DNA from: CAZRVH01 sp964603635 | Lineage (GTDB): Bacteria > Patescibacteriota > Gracilibacteria > Peribacterales > Peribacteraceae | NCBI GenBank assembly: GCA_964603635.1 | Contig: CAZRVH010000005.1 | Coordinates: forward strand, 1 to 64,000 | Direction: 5' to 3' | DNA: 64,000 bases | In this document: positions 32,170 to 41,317 of the stretch, piece by piece | Layout: each line of letters starts with the position of its first letter | How positions within the stretch are numbered: the first letter of the stretch is position 1 | Position numbers and translations under genes: made by a program | Notes under the pieces: generated by a model | Told to the model about the DNA's origin: nothing | Seen by the model: the letters and a program-made list of their open reading frames with translations, nothing else | Databases searched by the model: none

Positions 32170-33333
32170 ATGAAATTCACCTCTGCCACCCAAGATCTTT
32201 TGTCAGCGTTGCAGCTCGTGAGCCGCGCGATTTCCAGCCAGCAAGCACTCCCGATTTTGGGAAACATTTTGTTTAAAGCGGAGGGGGGAACATGCACCGT
32301 GAGCGCGACCGATTTGGAATTGAGTATCGTCACGTCTTTCGATGCGACCGTGGAGACTCCCGGGTCCATCACGATTCCCGCGAAAGCGATTTTAAACTTT
32401 GCGCAATACAACAGCGATCCGGAGGTGACATTGGAAACCGTGGAGGGAACGCAGTTAAAATGCACGTCCGCGCATGGCAAGACAATGCTTTCCGGGGAGA
32501 AAGCGAGTGACTACCCATCCATCCCGACCGTGGAAAACAAGACTGCGTTCGCCCTAGATGCGGCGAGTTTACTGGAGGCTCTCCACCTCGTCACCTTTAC
32601 GTCCGCGCGCACCAGCCTGCGTCCGGTGCTCTCCGGGGTGTATTTGCGTACGGAGGGGCCCGAGTTCATCCTTGTGGCCACCGACAGCTACCGTTTGTCG
32701 GAGTATAAGATCAAGGCCGAGGCGGAGGGTGGGGATATCTCCTGCATCATCCCGGTAAAGGTATTGGACGAATTGAAGACGATGCTTGCCGCGAAGAAGC
32801 CGGCGAAGCGCAGCCCGACCGAGGAAGAGGCGAAGGAGGGTACCCGCGAGGAAGCCATTCCCGTCCGCGTGACACTGGGCACGCAGCAGATCGAGATCAC
32901 GGTGGGAAACACACGCCTTCTGTCACGTCTTATCGAGGGTAAGTTCCCGGACTATCGCCAGATCATCCCGAAGGAAGCGCCGACGAAGACGTTCGTTACC
33001 ACGCGCGATCTTTCCACCGCCACGAAACGCATGCACTACTTCGCGAAGGAGATGAACAACAGCCTTACGTTCACCATCAAGCCATCCGAGGTTCACATTC
33101 AAACCCCCCAGACGCAGCTCGGCCGCGATGAGGCCACTCTTCCCGCGGAGACCACGGGAACCGACGGAAAGATCGCCCTCAGCTCCAGTTATCTCCTCGA
33201 TTTCCTCGCCCATATCGACGGCGAACAGGTGGAAATGCGCGTGATGGACAGCATGCATCCCGCCGTGTTCCATCTTCCGGGCAACGAGAAGTTCCTGCAT
33301 CTCATCATGCCGTTGAGGCTGCAGGAATCGTAA
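32170..33333 (+). CDS. dnaN: DNA polymerase III beta subunit (sliding clamp)
   Basis: 387 residues, three clamp domains. N-terminal MKFTSATQDLLSALQLVSRAI, ending HLIMPLRLQES with the conserved MPLR. The clamp holds the replicative polymerase (dnaE, 47931-51680) on DNA. Domain II contains a charged insertion (about residues 205-225, AAKKPAKRSPTEEEAKEGT) not usual for the family. An AGGA site 6-7 nt before the ATG supports start 32170. Lies directly after the oriC-like region. Confidence 0.96.
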   Translation: MKFTSATQDLLSALQLVSRAISSQQALPILGNILFKAEGGTCTVSATDLELSIVTSFDATVETPGSITIPAKAILNFAQYNSDPEVTLETVEGTQLKCTSAHGKTMLSGEKASDYPSIPTVENKTAFALDAASLLEALHLVTFTSARTSLRPVLSGVYLRTEGPEFILVATDSYRLSEYKIKAEAEGGDISCIIPVKVLDELKTMLAAKKPAKRSPTEEEAKEGTREEAIPVRVTLGTQQIEITVGNTRLLSRLIEGKFPDYRQIIPKEAPTKTFVTTRDLSTATKRMHYFAKEMNNSLTFTIKPSEVHIQTPQTQLGRDEATLPAETTGTDGKIALSSSYLLDFLAHIDGEQVEMRVMDSMHPAVFHLPGNEKFLHLIMPLRLQES

Positions 33334-33372
33334 GCCGTTTCTTTCCCGCAACTTTCGCCTACAATGGACCCG

Positions 33373-33807
33373 ATGTGGGTTTTTTTATCGATCCTGGCAT
33401 CCGTCCTTTGGGGTTTGCTTTACGTGCTTAGCGAGGAATTATACAGACACGTCTCCGTGGTTTCGAAAATCGGAATCCTTTGTTTTTTCGTCAGCGGCGT
33501 CATGTTGGTCGTTTCGTGGGTGCGCGGAGACCTTGTGCCTGATATCCGGGTGATCGCGGGGTCCAGGGATATATTGCTTCTGTTCATGGGCATTATTTTG
33601 CTTTCGGTAGCCGCGGAGTTGTGTATCGGCTATTCCATTTCCTTGCGGAATGCCACCCTTGCGTCCCTTATTGAGATCTCCTACCCATTTTTCACCGTTT
33701 TCTTTTCCATTCTGCTTTTCAGGGCCAATCATCTTTCCGTCGGTGTCATTATCGGTGGTTTGATGATCATGGGGGGCGTGACCGTGATTTCGATGACCCA
33801 CAAATAA
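33373..33807 (+). CDS. Half-size EamA/DMT-superfamily membrane protein
   Basis: 144 residues with about five membrane helices, one EamA unit: SILASVLWGLLYVLSEELYRHV and later LRNATLASLIEISYPFFTVFFSILLFRANHLSVGVIIGGLMIMGGV. Such half-size proteins act as dimers; substrate unknown. I chose MWVF at 33373 because TACAAT (33360-33365) is 7 nt upstream; the ATG at 33364 overlaps that box and would lie before the transcription start. Confidence 0.82.
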   Translation: MWVFLSILASVLWGLLYVLSEELYRHVSVVSKIGILCFFVSGVMLVVSWVRGDLVPDIRVIAGSRDILLLFMGIILLSVAAELCIGYSISLRNATLASLIEISYPFFTVFFSILLFRANHLSVGVIIGGLMIMGGVTVISMTHK

Positions 33808-33948
33808 GGCGGAAATAACCTTGTGATCAAGCCATAAAAGGCGTATTCTGTGTACAGACACCGGGGAGGGATATCCGCAGCGGAGAGGCACCTTTTTTGC
33901 GTCTGTAAGGACTTTATCTTTTTGTCGGCACGACTCCATTTTTCGGAC

Positions 33949-36900
33949 ATGAAACCATCGCTCCTCATCGGACAAGAGACTCACAAAGAGCTCGCGGATC
34001 TTCTGCGGGCGGATAAGCAGTTGGTCATTTCCGGGGCCGGAAACGAGACGGCGAAGGCGCTTCTTATCAGTCATCTGCTGCATTTCAAATCGTATCCCAC
34101 GCTCCTTTTGGCGGAAGACGCCGCGGCCGTGGAAGCGATCCAACACTGGCTTCATTTCTTTGAACGCGAGACGTTGGCATTGCCGGAGATGGTCGAGACG
34201 GAAGGTGGCATGGCGCTGACAACATCCGCGCTGCAGCAATTTTTGCTCTACATGCTGGGCGCGGACAAAACCTTCCTGTTGCCGCGCGCCGTGTGGGACG
34301 TGGAATTTCCGCTTTTCAGCGAGCTCCAGGAGCGGAAAATCACGCTGCACGAAAAAGACGCGATGAACTTCACGGAGTTCGTGGAAAGCCTGCTCGCATG
34401 CGGATACGAACATGCGCATGATCCCCTGCTGATGCCCGGCCAGTACCGAAGGGTCGGAGACACGCTGGATATCTTCCCTATCCAGTGCGAGGACATGTTC
34501 CGCATCGAGTTCGAATTCGACGTGATAGCGAGTATCCGCGCCATGAAGGAGGGGGAGATCTTGGAGGGGCATCACAAGACGTTGGATTTGTATCCCGTGA
34601 ATTTCGAGAAAACGGCGCCGCTCGGCCGCCAGATCCCGAAGGACGCATTGCTCGTCATCGACGACCAGGACGACGTGGAAACGCCCAAGACGGGCCATGC
34701 CATCCGCTTCACGTCTTTCCCTGAATCCCAAAAAAACCACGTCCACCTGCGCTACCTCTCCGTCCTCAAGTTCTACACGCTGACGGACTTTTTGAACGAT
34801 TTGCGCGACAAGCTGCAGCAGGATTGGAGCCTGCTCATCGTTACCCGCAGGAGCGAGGAGTTGGAGGCGATTTTCAAGGAGGAGCGCATCCAGTTCCTGA
34901 AGAAGGAGCGTGTTGCGGGCGCCGTCACCATCGTGCCTGCGGAGGAGGGGGACTTGTTGCCGCATTCCATCCAAAACCCGGATTTCCAGAGCGCCCTTCT
35001 CACCGATCGCGAAATCTTCAGTCTTCGCAAGACAGGCAAGCAGAAGAGCGTCTCCAAGCTCGCGCTCGACTTCCTCACGTCGCTCACCCCGGGCGACTAC
35101 GTGGTGCACATGGAGCATGGCATCGGACGCTTCGAAGGTATGACGCAGAAGACCTTCGACGGCACCTTGCGCGAGTACATGGAGCTGACCTACGCGGAGG
35201 GTGACAAGCTCTTCATCCCGGTGGACCAAGCCGACAAGCTCAGCAAGTTCGTGCACGAGGAGGGGGATGATCCCGTGCTGACGCGCCTTGGTGAAACGGC
35301 CTGGAAAAAGATCGCGGAGAGGATCAAGCAGGAGACCAAGGAAATCGCGAAGGACCTGCTGCTGCTCTACGCCAAGCGCGCCGCCGCGAAGGGATATTCC
35401 TACAAGCAAAACAACGAGACGTATAAGAAATTCGAGGAGTCGTTCCCGTACGTCATGACTCCGGGTCAGACGAAGGCGGTCGACGATATCGCCGCGGACA
35501 TGGAGAGCGGCCACCCGATGGATCGTCTTGTGTGCGGGGACGTGGGATTTGGAAAGACGGAAGTCGCGATGCGCGCGGCGTTCAAGGCGGTGCAGGACGG
35601 CAAGCAGGTCGCGGTCGTCGCCCCCATCACCATCTTGGCCGACCAGCACTTCAAAAACTTCGTGCAGCGCATGGCGCCCTTCAAGGTGAACGTCGACATG
35701 ATGAGCCGTTTCCGCAGTGCCAAGGAACAGGCGGTGACGCTGGAAAAGCTACGCAAGGGCGACGTGGACATCGTCATCGGCACGCATCGCCTTCTCCAGG
35801 AAGACGTGAAGTTTTTGAACCTGGGACTGGTGATCGTAGACGAAGAACAGCGCTTCGGCGTGAAGCAGAAGGAGAAGTTCAAGGAGATGCGCGCGTCGGT
35901 CGACATCCTCACGCTCACCGCGACGCCGATTCCCCGCACCCTCAACCTCGGTCTTCATAAACTGCGCGACATCAGCACGATTACGACCCCTCCTCCCGGG
36001 CGCCTCCCCATTATCACCGAGGTGCGCAAGTACAGCGACCAGTTGGTGAAGCAGGCGGTGATGCACGAGATCAAGCGCGACGGCCAGGTGTTCATCCTGC
36101 ATAACCGCGTGGAGACCATCGACGCCTTCGCCGACAAGTTGCGCGAGCTTATCCCGGGCGCCACGTTCGTGGTTGCCCACGGCCAGCTGAAGCCGGAGGA
36201 CTTGGAAGACCGCATTTCGTCCTTCAAAGACGGAAAGTACAACGTACTTGTGTCCTCCACCATCATCGAGAACGGCATCGACCTTCCCCGCGCCAATACC
36301 CTCATCGTCAACGAAGCCGAGCGCTTCGGACTCGCGCAGTTGTACCAGCTGCGCGGACGCGTGGGGCGCGGCAAGGTCCAGGCGTTCGCATACTTGCTCT
36401 ACCACACGCAGAAATTGCAGGACGACGCGAAGAAGCGTTTGCGCGCCATCGTCGAGGCCTGCGAGCTCGGATCCGGCTTCCAAGTGGCCATGCGCGACCT
36501 GGAGATCCGCGGCGCGGGAGAGATCTTGGGCGCGTCCCAGGCGGGTACCATGAACACCGTGGGCGTCAGTCATTATCTACGCATGCTCAAAAACGCCGTG
36601 GAAGAGCTCAAGGCGGGGCGCAAGGACGACCTTGAGGAGGATATCACCGTGGAGATTTTGCTCCCCGTAGAAGCCCTCCTGCCGACGTTTTACATTCCCG
36701 ACAGCGAGGAGAAGATTTCCGTGTACCAGAAACTGGCCGCGTCCGAGGAAGAATCCACGCTCAAGGAATTCGAAGGCGACCTGCGCGACGAGTATGGCGA
36801 ACTGCCGCCCCAGGTGCAGAACCTCTTCGCGATCCTTCGTTTGAAACTCGCCGCACGCCGGGCCGGCATCCTGCGCATCAAGATGGATGAGAGAGGCGGA

Positions 36901-37164
36901 GTGAAGCCCGCCTCCGCCATGGCTTCGGCGGGCAGGGATATCGTCGTCACGCTCAGCCCGCGCGTCACCGCCGAGGAAATCATGAAACTCCTGGCGCACA
37001 ACCCGCAGTGGAAGATCAGCAGTAACACGCTGCGCATTGCGGAAGCCGAGCTTTCCAAGCTTGGAAAGGGCGATTGGCTGGGCGAGCTGACGGAAGAGGT
37101 GAAACAGCTCCACAAGCCCGAGAAGGTCAAGAAGGTGAAAAAAGAGGATGAGGAGGAATCTTAA
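33949..37164 (+). CDS. mfd: Transcription-repair coupling factor Mfd
   Basis: 1071 residues, slightly short of the common 1150. UvrB-homologous module (about 1-340), RNA-polymerase interaction (CarD-like) domain LTPGDYVVHMEHGIGRFEGM near 375, then the translocase: TPGQTKAVDDIAADMES, Walker A GDVGFGKTEVAMRAA, DEEQRFG, TATPIPRTL, motif VI RGRVGRGKVQAFAYLLY, and a TRCF domain ending in a Lys/Glu-rich tail. It removes stalled RNA polymerase and recruits UvrA. The ORF is open upstream; MKPSLLIGQE at 33949 matches the expected N terminus. Confidence 0.96.
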   Translation: MKPSLLIGQETHKELADLLRADKQLVISGAGNETAKALLISHLLHFKSYPTLLLAEDAAAVEAIQHWLHFFERETLALPEMVETEGGMALTTSALQQFLLYMLGADKTFLLPRAVWDVEFPLFSELQERKITLHEKDAMNFTEFVESLLACGYEHAHDPLLMPGQYRRVGDTLDIFPIQCEDMFRIEFEFDVIASIRAMKEGEILEGHHKTLDLYPVNFEKTAPLGRQIPKDALLVIDDQDDVETPKTGHAIRFTSFPESQKNHVHLRYLSVLKFYTLTDFLNDLRDKLQQDWSLLIVTRRSEELEAIFKEERIQFLKKERVAGAVTIVPAEEGDLLPHSIQNPDFQSALLTDREIFSLRKTGKQKSVSKLALDFLTSLTPGDYVVHMEHGIGRFEGMTQKTFDGTLREYMELTYAEGDKLFIPVDQADKLSKFVHEEGDDPVLTRLGETAWKKIAERIKQETKEIAKDLLLLYAKRAAAKGYSYKQNNETYKKFEESFPYVMTPGQTKAVDDIAADMESGHPMDRLVCGDVGFGKTEVAMRAAFKAVQDGKQVAVVAPITILADQHFKNFVQRMAPFKVNVDMMSRFRSAKEQAVTLEKLRKGDVDIVIGTHRLLQEDVKFLNLGLVIVDEEQRFGVKQKEKFKEMRASVDILTLTATPIPRTLNLGLHKLRDISTITTPPPGRLPIITEVRKYSDQLVKQAVMHEIKRDGQVFILHNRVETIDAFADKLRELIPGATFVVAHGQLKPEDLEDRISSFKDGKYNVLVSSTIIENGIDLPRANTLIVNEAERFGLAQLYQLRGRVGRGKVQAFAYLLYHTQKLQDDAKKRLRAIVEACELGSGFQVAMRDLEIRGAGEILGASQAGTMNTVGVSHYLRMLKNAVEELKAGRKDDLEEDITVEILLPVEALLPTFYIPDSEEKISVYQKLAASEEESTLKEFEGDLRDEYGELPPQVQNLFAILRLKLAARRAGILRIKMDERGGVKPASAMASAGRDIVVTLSPRVTAEEIMKLLAHNPQWKISSNTLRIAEAELSKLGKGDWLGELTEEVKQLHKPEKVKKVKKEDEEES

Positions 37165-37166
37165 AG

Positions 37167-37231
37167 GTGTCATCCCGAGCGTAGACGAGGGAGACACCGC
37201 GCGTATGGTTCGTCTACGCTCACCATGACAC
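37167..37231. repeat. Complete palindromic element of the GTGTCAT family
   Basis: Terminal arms GTGTCAT and ATGACAC, inner arms GAGCGTAGACGA and TCGTCTACGCTC. Both are perfect. The element sits 3 bp after the mfd stop and may double as its terminator (GCGGTTTTCTCTTTC follows). Confidence 0.8.
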
Positions 37232-37282
37232 GCGGTTTTCTCTTTCTTTCAAAAACACCCGTTTTCCGCTATACTAAGACGA

Positions 37283-38161
37283 GTGCCTAATGCCAACCCC
37301 CTAGACCGCCAGGCCGAATTCGAGCGCATCGCCGCCCGCCGGAAAGCCATGCTCGAAGCGGAGGACGAACTGCGTCGGAAGCATGCGGCGGAGAAAGGGG
37401 AATTCGCCTCCCGTGGAAAAGCGGCGTTTGCCGAGGAGGTCGCGGCCGCAAAGGAGCGATCCGAACAGCGCGAGGAATGGCGCCAGGACCAACACGTGAA
37501 AAAGGCCGAGCAGAAGCAGGAAAAGGAGCGCATGGAGGAGGAGCGCAAGCGCGAGGCATTGATGAAGGAGGAGAAGGAAAAACAACTCGCGGAGCAAAAG
37601 AAAGACACCGAACTCCTGCATGAAACGACGGTGAAGAAGAAGTTCGACGAGCGTAAAAAGACCATCGACAAGGAGGGGGCGGATGCCGACAAGAGGGCGC
37701 GCGATATCGCCGACAGGGAAGGACGCGTCGCCGACGAGGAATTGCAGCGCCAGCTCGTGACCATCGAGCGCGACGTACGCAAGAAGCAGCAGCAATTCGA
37801 CGCGCTCATCGAACGGCGCCGAAAGATGCTGGAGGAATCGTACGCGCACGCCAAACGGATGATCCTGCAGCAAGAGCAGTATGCGGCGGGACAGGAAAAA
37901 AACGCGGTCGGCCAGCAACGCATGCAATTGGAGAGCGAACACAAAAAACAGATCATGCTGCTCGACAAGGAAGTGGAAACCAACGCCGTGAAAGCGAGGC
38001 AGGAGCGTGCCGCCCTCGAGCGGGAGGCGAGGGAGGCCTCCGCCGAGAAGCATGGGAAGATCAGCCTGGATCATGACCGCAGGGTGCGCGAATCGCTACA
38101 ACGCCATGATTCGGCAATAGAGTGGATCGGACTATTCGATCCGGAGAAGGAGGGGAAGTGA
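37283..38161 (+). CDS. Long charged coiled-coil protein
   Basis: 292 residues, almost entirely Lys/Glu/Arg/Gln/Ala in heptad-like helices (for example ERSEQREEWRQDQHVKKAEQ); no signal peptide, no membrane segment. GTG 37283 is the start, because TATACT (37270-37275) ends 7 nt before it. A cytoplasmic structural or scaffold role is inference. The Glu-rich composition makes similarity searches prone to false hits. Confidence 0.72.
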   Translation: MPNANPLDRQAEFERIAARRKAMLEAEDELRRKHAAEKGEFASRGKAAFAEEVAAAKERSEQREEWRQDQHVKKAEQKQEKERMEEERKREALMKEEKEKQLAEQKKDTELLHETTVKKKFDERKKTIDKEGADADKRARDIADREGRVADEELQRQLVTIERDVRKKQQQFDALIERRRKMLEESYAHAKRMILQQEQYAAGQEKNAVGQQRMQLESEHKKQIMLLDKEVETNAVKARQERAALEREAREASAEKHGKISLDHDRRVRESLQRHDSAIEWIGLFDPEKEGK

Positions 38162-38227
38162 GCCGGGGAATGGCAGCGCCACGTGATTGCGCATGGGAAC
38201 GTAAAGCGACTGCGTCGCCGCCACGTC

Positions 38228-38273
38228 CCACGTAAAATTTGCTGCTCGCTTCGCCATGCGCAATTTTACGTGG
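38228..38273. repeat. Inverted repeat abutting tRNA-Leu
   Basis: CCACGTAAAATTTGC and GCAATTTTACGTGG, 13-14 bp pairing with one bulge. It overlaps the encoded CCA of the tRNA (38271-38273); on the minus strand it follows the tRNA and may terminate it. Confidence 0.6.
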
Positions 38274-38356
38274 TGCCGGGGAGAGGACTTGAACCTCCAT
38301 GGGATTGCTCCCGTCAGCTCCTAAGGCTGATGCGTCTGCCATTTCGCCACCCCGGC
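38271..38356 (-). tRNA. tRNA-Leu (anticodon UAG)
   Basis: 86 nt including encoded CCA. Acceptor GCCGGGG / CCCCGGC, anticodon stem TCAGC/GCTGA with loop CTTAGGA (UAG), long variable arm GACGGGAGCAATCCCAT typical of Leu, and T-arm GGAGG TTCAAGT CCTCT. Confidence 0.95.
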
Positions 38357-38485
38357 ACTGTCGATGAATACATGTTCTCTCACTATATTACATATCACTT
38401 TCACCCCGCCAAAGGGGCGACCCAACGGTAGCGTTTTTCCAGCCGGATTGCATCCTTCGGTCTTTTACTGGAATAAACCCTTCTA

Positions 38486-38514
38486 TTGCCCGGAAATGGC
38501 TTTTCTGCTATACT
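38486..38514 (+). promoter_or_regulatory. Promoter of the 38542 gene
   Basis: TTGCCC (38486-38491), 17-nt spacer ending TGC, TATACT (38509-38514). Leader of about 20 nt without Shine-Dalgarno site. The rest of 38357-38541 shows nothing I can name. Confidence 0.6.
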
Positions 38515-38541
38515 TTTTAGATTTCCACGCACGCCCACGCC

Positions 38542-38886
38542 ATGTCAGATTCCGCTTCCATCCCGGCCCTTCCGCAGACGTTTGCCCACGGGCATGACCT
38601 CTACGACTTCATCATGGCGACGATCGAACCCGATCTGGTCACCGCGCAGATCCCCGCCTTGCCCGAGAAGTACAAAGACGAGACGCCGGAACAACGCAAG
38701 CAGCGTGCGGCCCGCTACGAGGCGGCATTCGCGCTCTACAAGCAGCGCCTGGAGGAATACACGGCGTACTGGCACCGGCAGTTCAACGGCCACAAGCACG
38801 AGGTCATCGCTTCCCTCGAGGCGGATCATCGGGCGACCGACGCGCGTGCGTTGGATGCCCTCGACCTTTCCATTTCCCGACAGTGA
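38542..38886 (+). CDS. Small unknown protein, helical, acidic
   Basis: 114 residues, soluble. The centre (about 45-95) is a continuous helix rich in Arg, Glu and Tyr: RKQRAARYEAAFALYKQRLEEYTAYWHRQF. No family recognised. Its stop (38884-38886) lies 2 bp before the next ATG, so the two genes are probably cotranscribed and translationally linked. Confidence 0.7.
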   Translation: MSDSASIPALPQTFAHGHDLYDFIMATIEPDLVTAQIPALPEKYKDETPEQRKQRAARYEAAFALYKQRLEEYTAYWHRQFNGHKHEVIASLEADHRATDARALDALDLSISRQ

Positions 38887-38888
38887 TC

Positions 38889-40352
38889 ATGCGTCCTCTT
38901 TCTTTTCTCCCCGGTCGTACGTCGTTCGCGGAAGCACGTCTTCTCTATTTTAATAATCCCGAAGCGCCGCAGCAGGTCGAAGCGCCGCAGCAGGAGCGGA
39001 AAGACAAATTGAATCTGCCGGTTGATAGCGCAGATGCATTGCAAAAAAGCATTGCGGATGAAAGCTCATCGCAAGTTGCCGCCGCGGAGAACGTTATTCT
39101 AAACCAGCAGGCGCAGACGGATCACCTCGAAACAGATAAGGCAAAACTGTCGGCCAGGGAGCTTCCGCCCGTTGCGGAACAACTTGAAGGTGCTGCAGGA
39201 GACGCAGGCGACCAGGGTGCCGCAGGACCCGATGGCATGCCCCAGCCCGCACCCCCCGAGAAGAAGGGCATCCTGGACGGCGTCACGCGCGATTTCCCCG
39301 ATGCCGACAAGCGGAAGATCGAGGAGCACGCGACGAAACTCATCGGCGACAAGCGTCCCGTGGACATGACGCAGAAACAGGCCGACCTCCTGATGGCAAA
39401 CGTCCAGATGCAGACCGGCGCCACGCTGAAGATCAGTAACGACAAGCGGTCGTTCGAAATCATTCCTCCCGGATCGTCCCTCGAGATGCTCATGAACAGG
39501 GTCATGGGTGCCTTTGCATTCGCGAGCACGTTGTTTGCGAAGGAAACCGGACAGACGCTCCGCGAAACGCCGGAAGAATACGAGGCCAGGATGCGTGCGG
39601 CCGCCCAACCGGATTCTCCCGAGAACAGGGCGAAGATCGACGGGCTCTTGGCCGATGTGAAGAAAGAGGTCGCCGCGATGGAAGTGCGCCTCAGCCAGAA
39701 GCCGGACGATGCGAACGTGCAAAAAGACTTGGAAGAACAGCGGGGCCGCCAGGCCGTCTTGGAGAAGATCATCGCGGAAAGGCCCGCGCTTCCCCCTGAA
39801 AAAGAGGACAAGAAGAGTGATGAGGCGCCTCAAGCAACAGAGACGCCCGCCGAGCCGGAAAAAAAGGATAAATCACCGGATCAGATCAAGCTTGAGGCGG
39901 CGAACACGCTCGCCCAATCCCTGAATGAAGCAGCCGGCCGGGAGCTCATTCGGCCCGATGCGCAGGATTGGCGGATGACCGTCGCGAGCATCAGGGGCGT
40001 CTTGACGAACGCGAACGCGAAGGCCCCCGCGACCGCGGCATTGGGCATCGGCATGAATGGCGACGCCTTGGAGGAATGGGACGGGGGCGTCTTTGACATC
40101 GACAATGATATCGTGTCCGATTTCGGTACGATGTTGGATAGCGATCCGATGCAAGCCGTGATGCGCATCATGAGGATGGATCCGTCCTTTATCCGTGCCG
40201 AGAATGCAAAAGCCAGCGGGACCCTTACGAAGATGCAAGCCTCCCTACAGAAAGCACTTCCGGACATTGCCAAGGGGGTCGCCGACCAGAAGGCGAAGTA
40301 TGCGGCCGCTTCGGCGAATATATCCGAGGGTACAAGCGCAGGATCCTATTAA
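38889..40352 (+). CDS. Unknown protein, disordered N terminus and helical C terminus
   Basis: 487 residues. The beginning (RTSFAEARLLYFNNPEAPQQVEAPQQERKDK) is low complexity, with a tandem EAPQQ repeat. Then a globular segment (about 120-210) follows, including GVTRDFPDADKRKIEEHATKLIG, then Lys/Glu/Pro-rich linkers, and a C-terminal helical domain (about 345-485). No signal peptide or membrane helix. ATG 38889 is preferred; GTG 38883 overlaps the previous stop. Function unknown; probably an operon with the 38542 gene. Confidence 0.72.
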   Translation: MRPLSFLPGRTSFAEARLLYFNNPEAPQQVEAPQQERKDKLNLPVDSADALQKSIADESSSQVAAAENVILNQQAQTDHLETDKAKLSARELPPVAEQLEGAAGDAGDQGAAGPDGMPQPAPPEKKGILDGVTRDFPDADKRKIEEHATKLIGDKRPVDMTQKQADLLMANVQMQTGATLKISNDKRSFEIIPPGSSLEMLMNRVMGAFAFASTLFAKETGQTLRETPEEYEARMRAAAQPDSPENRAKIDGLLADVKKEVAAMEVRLSQKPDDANVQKDLEEQRGRQAVLEKIIAERPALPPEKEDKKSDEAPQATETPAEPEKKDKSPDQIKLEAANTLAQSLNEAAGRELIRPDAQDWRMTVASIRGVLTNANAKAPATAALGIGMNGDALEEWDGGVFDIDNDIVSDFGTMLDSDPMQAVMRIMRMDPSFIRAENAKASGTLTKMQASLQKALPDIAKGVADQKAKYAAASANISEGTSAGSY

Positions 40353-40452
40353 CAACGAAGAGGGTATTCATTTCATGCAGCGTAGTACCCCGCTTGCCGA
40401 AGAGGGTGTCGGACGTGAAAAGAGTGCCGTATAAAGCAAGTATTCATCGATA

Positions 40453-40515
40453 TGGCGAAATACCAGACGCATCAGCCTTAGGAGCTGGCGGGAGCAATCC
40501 TATGAACGCTCAAGC
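40453..40515 (+). pseudogene. tRNA-Leu pseudogene fragment
   Basis: Matches the tRNA-Leu(UAG) of 38271-38356 from the D-arm to the T-arm, including the block CAGACGCATCAGCCTTAGGA and then GCTG(G)CGGGAGCAATCC; the acceptor stem and T-stem no longer pair. It lies in the opposite orientation to that tRNA, with a convergent gene (40595-41200) next to it. It may be an attachment-site relic or an insertion scar. Confidence 0.75.
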
Positions 40516-40594
40516 TTTCCCTGAACAAGAACGAAGGATCTTCTCCTTGGCAAAGGATTCCTCTATTTCGCGTGGAGCGCTCATTCGGAACGAA

Positions 40595-41200
40595 TTATTT
40601 TATTTTTTTAAATATACACCTCATCTGCGACCGTGCCACGCCGATGACATTCATCGCCATTCTTTCCTGGCGAAGGATGAACGGCGCGTTGAAAATCCGT
40701 TCGAATCGGTTCGCTTCCGATGCCGCGTAATCCGTCACTGCCAACCGAACCTGCGGCGGTACCATGCCTTCAGGCATCCCTGCCAGACTCGTTGCCCGGT
40801 GATGGCCGTCGAATACGATCGAGCGTTCGCCATGTCGCAGGACGATCATCTGCGTTCCTTCCGGGAAATGTTCGCGCATTTCCAGTATGTGCGTATGTTC
40901 CCGCAAATAGGGGATGTCCTTCAGGTCCGCGAACGTGGAGCGCATCCTGTCCGCGTATAATTGCCGCCATGCCGTCGTTGCGTCGACATACATACATCCC
41001 GCTGTTTCGATGGAATTTTCCGGTTCCTCCATTGTCCATTGCCGTTTCGCGAGTCCCAACAATTGTACGCGTGGCCACCGCCAGTCTTCCCAACTGCGAA
41101 ATTTTTTCTTCGCGTAATGAGGCTTCCAGAAATCATTGTCTTCCAAGGACTTCCAAGTATCGAATACCTCATTCCAATCACTGGGGCGTGTTTCCTGCAT
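40595..41200 (-). CDS. ParB/Srx-like fold protein, function unknown
   Basis: 201 residues. The segment MIVLRHGERSIVFDGHHRATSLAGM resembles the DGxHR motif of ParB-like and sulfiredoxin-like folds, which bind or hydrolyse nucleotides. The rest is Trp- and Arg-rich (WKSLEDNDFWKPHYAKKKFRSWEDWRWPRV). No HTH domain is seen, so it is not a classical ParB partition protein. ATG 41200 lies 8 nt after a TTATTT box (promoter 41209-41236). Single-gene unit next to a tRNA pseudogene: accessory. Confidence 0.7.
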   Translation of the reverse strand: MQETRPSDWNEVFDTWKSLEDNDFWKPHYAKKKFRSWEDWRWPRVQLLGLAKRQWTMEEPENSIETAGCMYVDATTAWRQLYADRMRSTFADLKDIPYLREHTHILEMREHFPEGTQMIVLRHGERSIVFDGHHRATSLAGMPEGMVPPQVRLAVTDYAASEANRFERIFNAPFILRQERMAMNVIGVARSQMRCIFKKIK

Positions 41201-41208
41201 ATGAAACA

Positions 41209-41236
41209 AAATAAACTATATTAATTATTTAGTCAA
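41209..41236 (-). promoter_or_regulatory. TTGACT-type promoter of the ParB-like gene
   Basis: TTGACT (41231-41236), 16-nt AT-rich spacer, TTATTT (41209-41214, weak). ATG follows after 8 nt. Confidence 0.5.
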
Positions 41237-41317
41237 TATCCACGTAAGGCCGATATTCGAACTGCATTCGTTCGCCCATCCGGTTTCGCCCGACATCGTT
41301 TCGCTACGTCGCGACTC

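Noticed and set aside
33853..33907. TACAGAC...GTCTGTA stem in the mfd leader as a regulatory RNA
   Set aside because: Only 7 bp close a 41-nt loop; too weak without comparative support.
33439..35649. 736-codon minus-strand frame
   Set aside because: Antisense shadow of mfd and the DMT-like gene.
40394..40960. 188-codon plus-strand frame over the tRNA-Leu pseudogene
   Set aside because: It runs through the tRNA-like sequence and antisense to the ParB-like gene; no motif or start signal.
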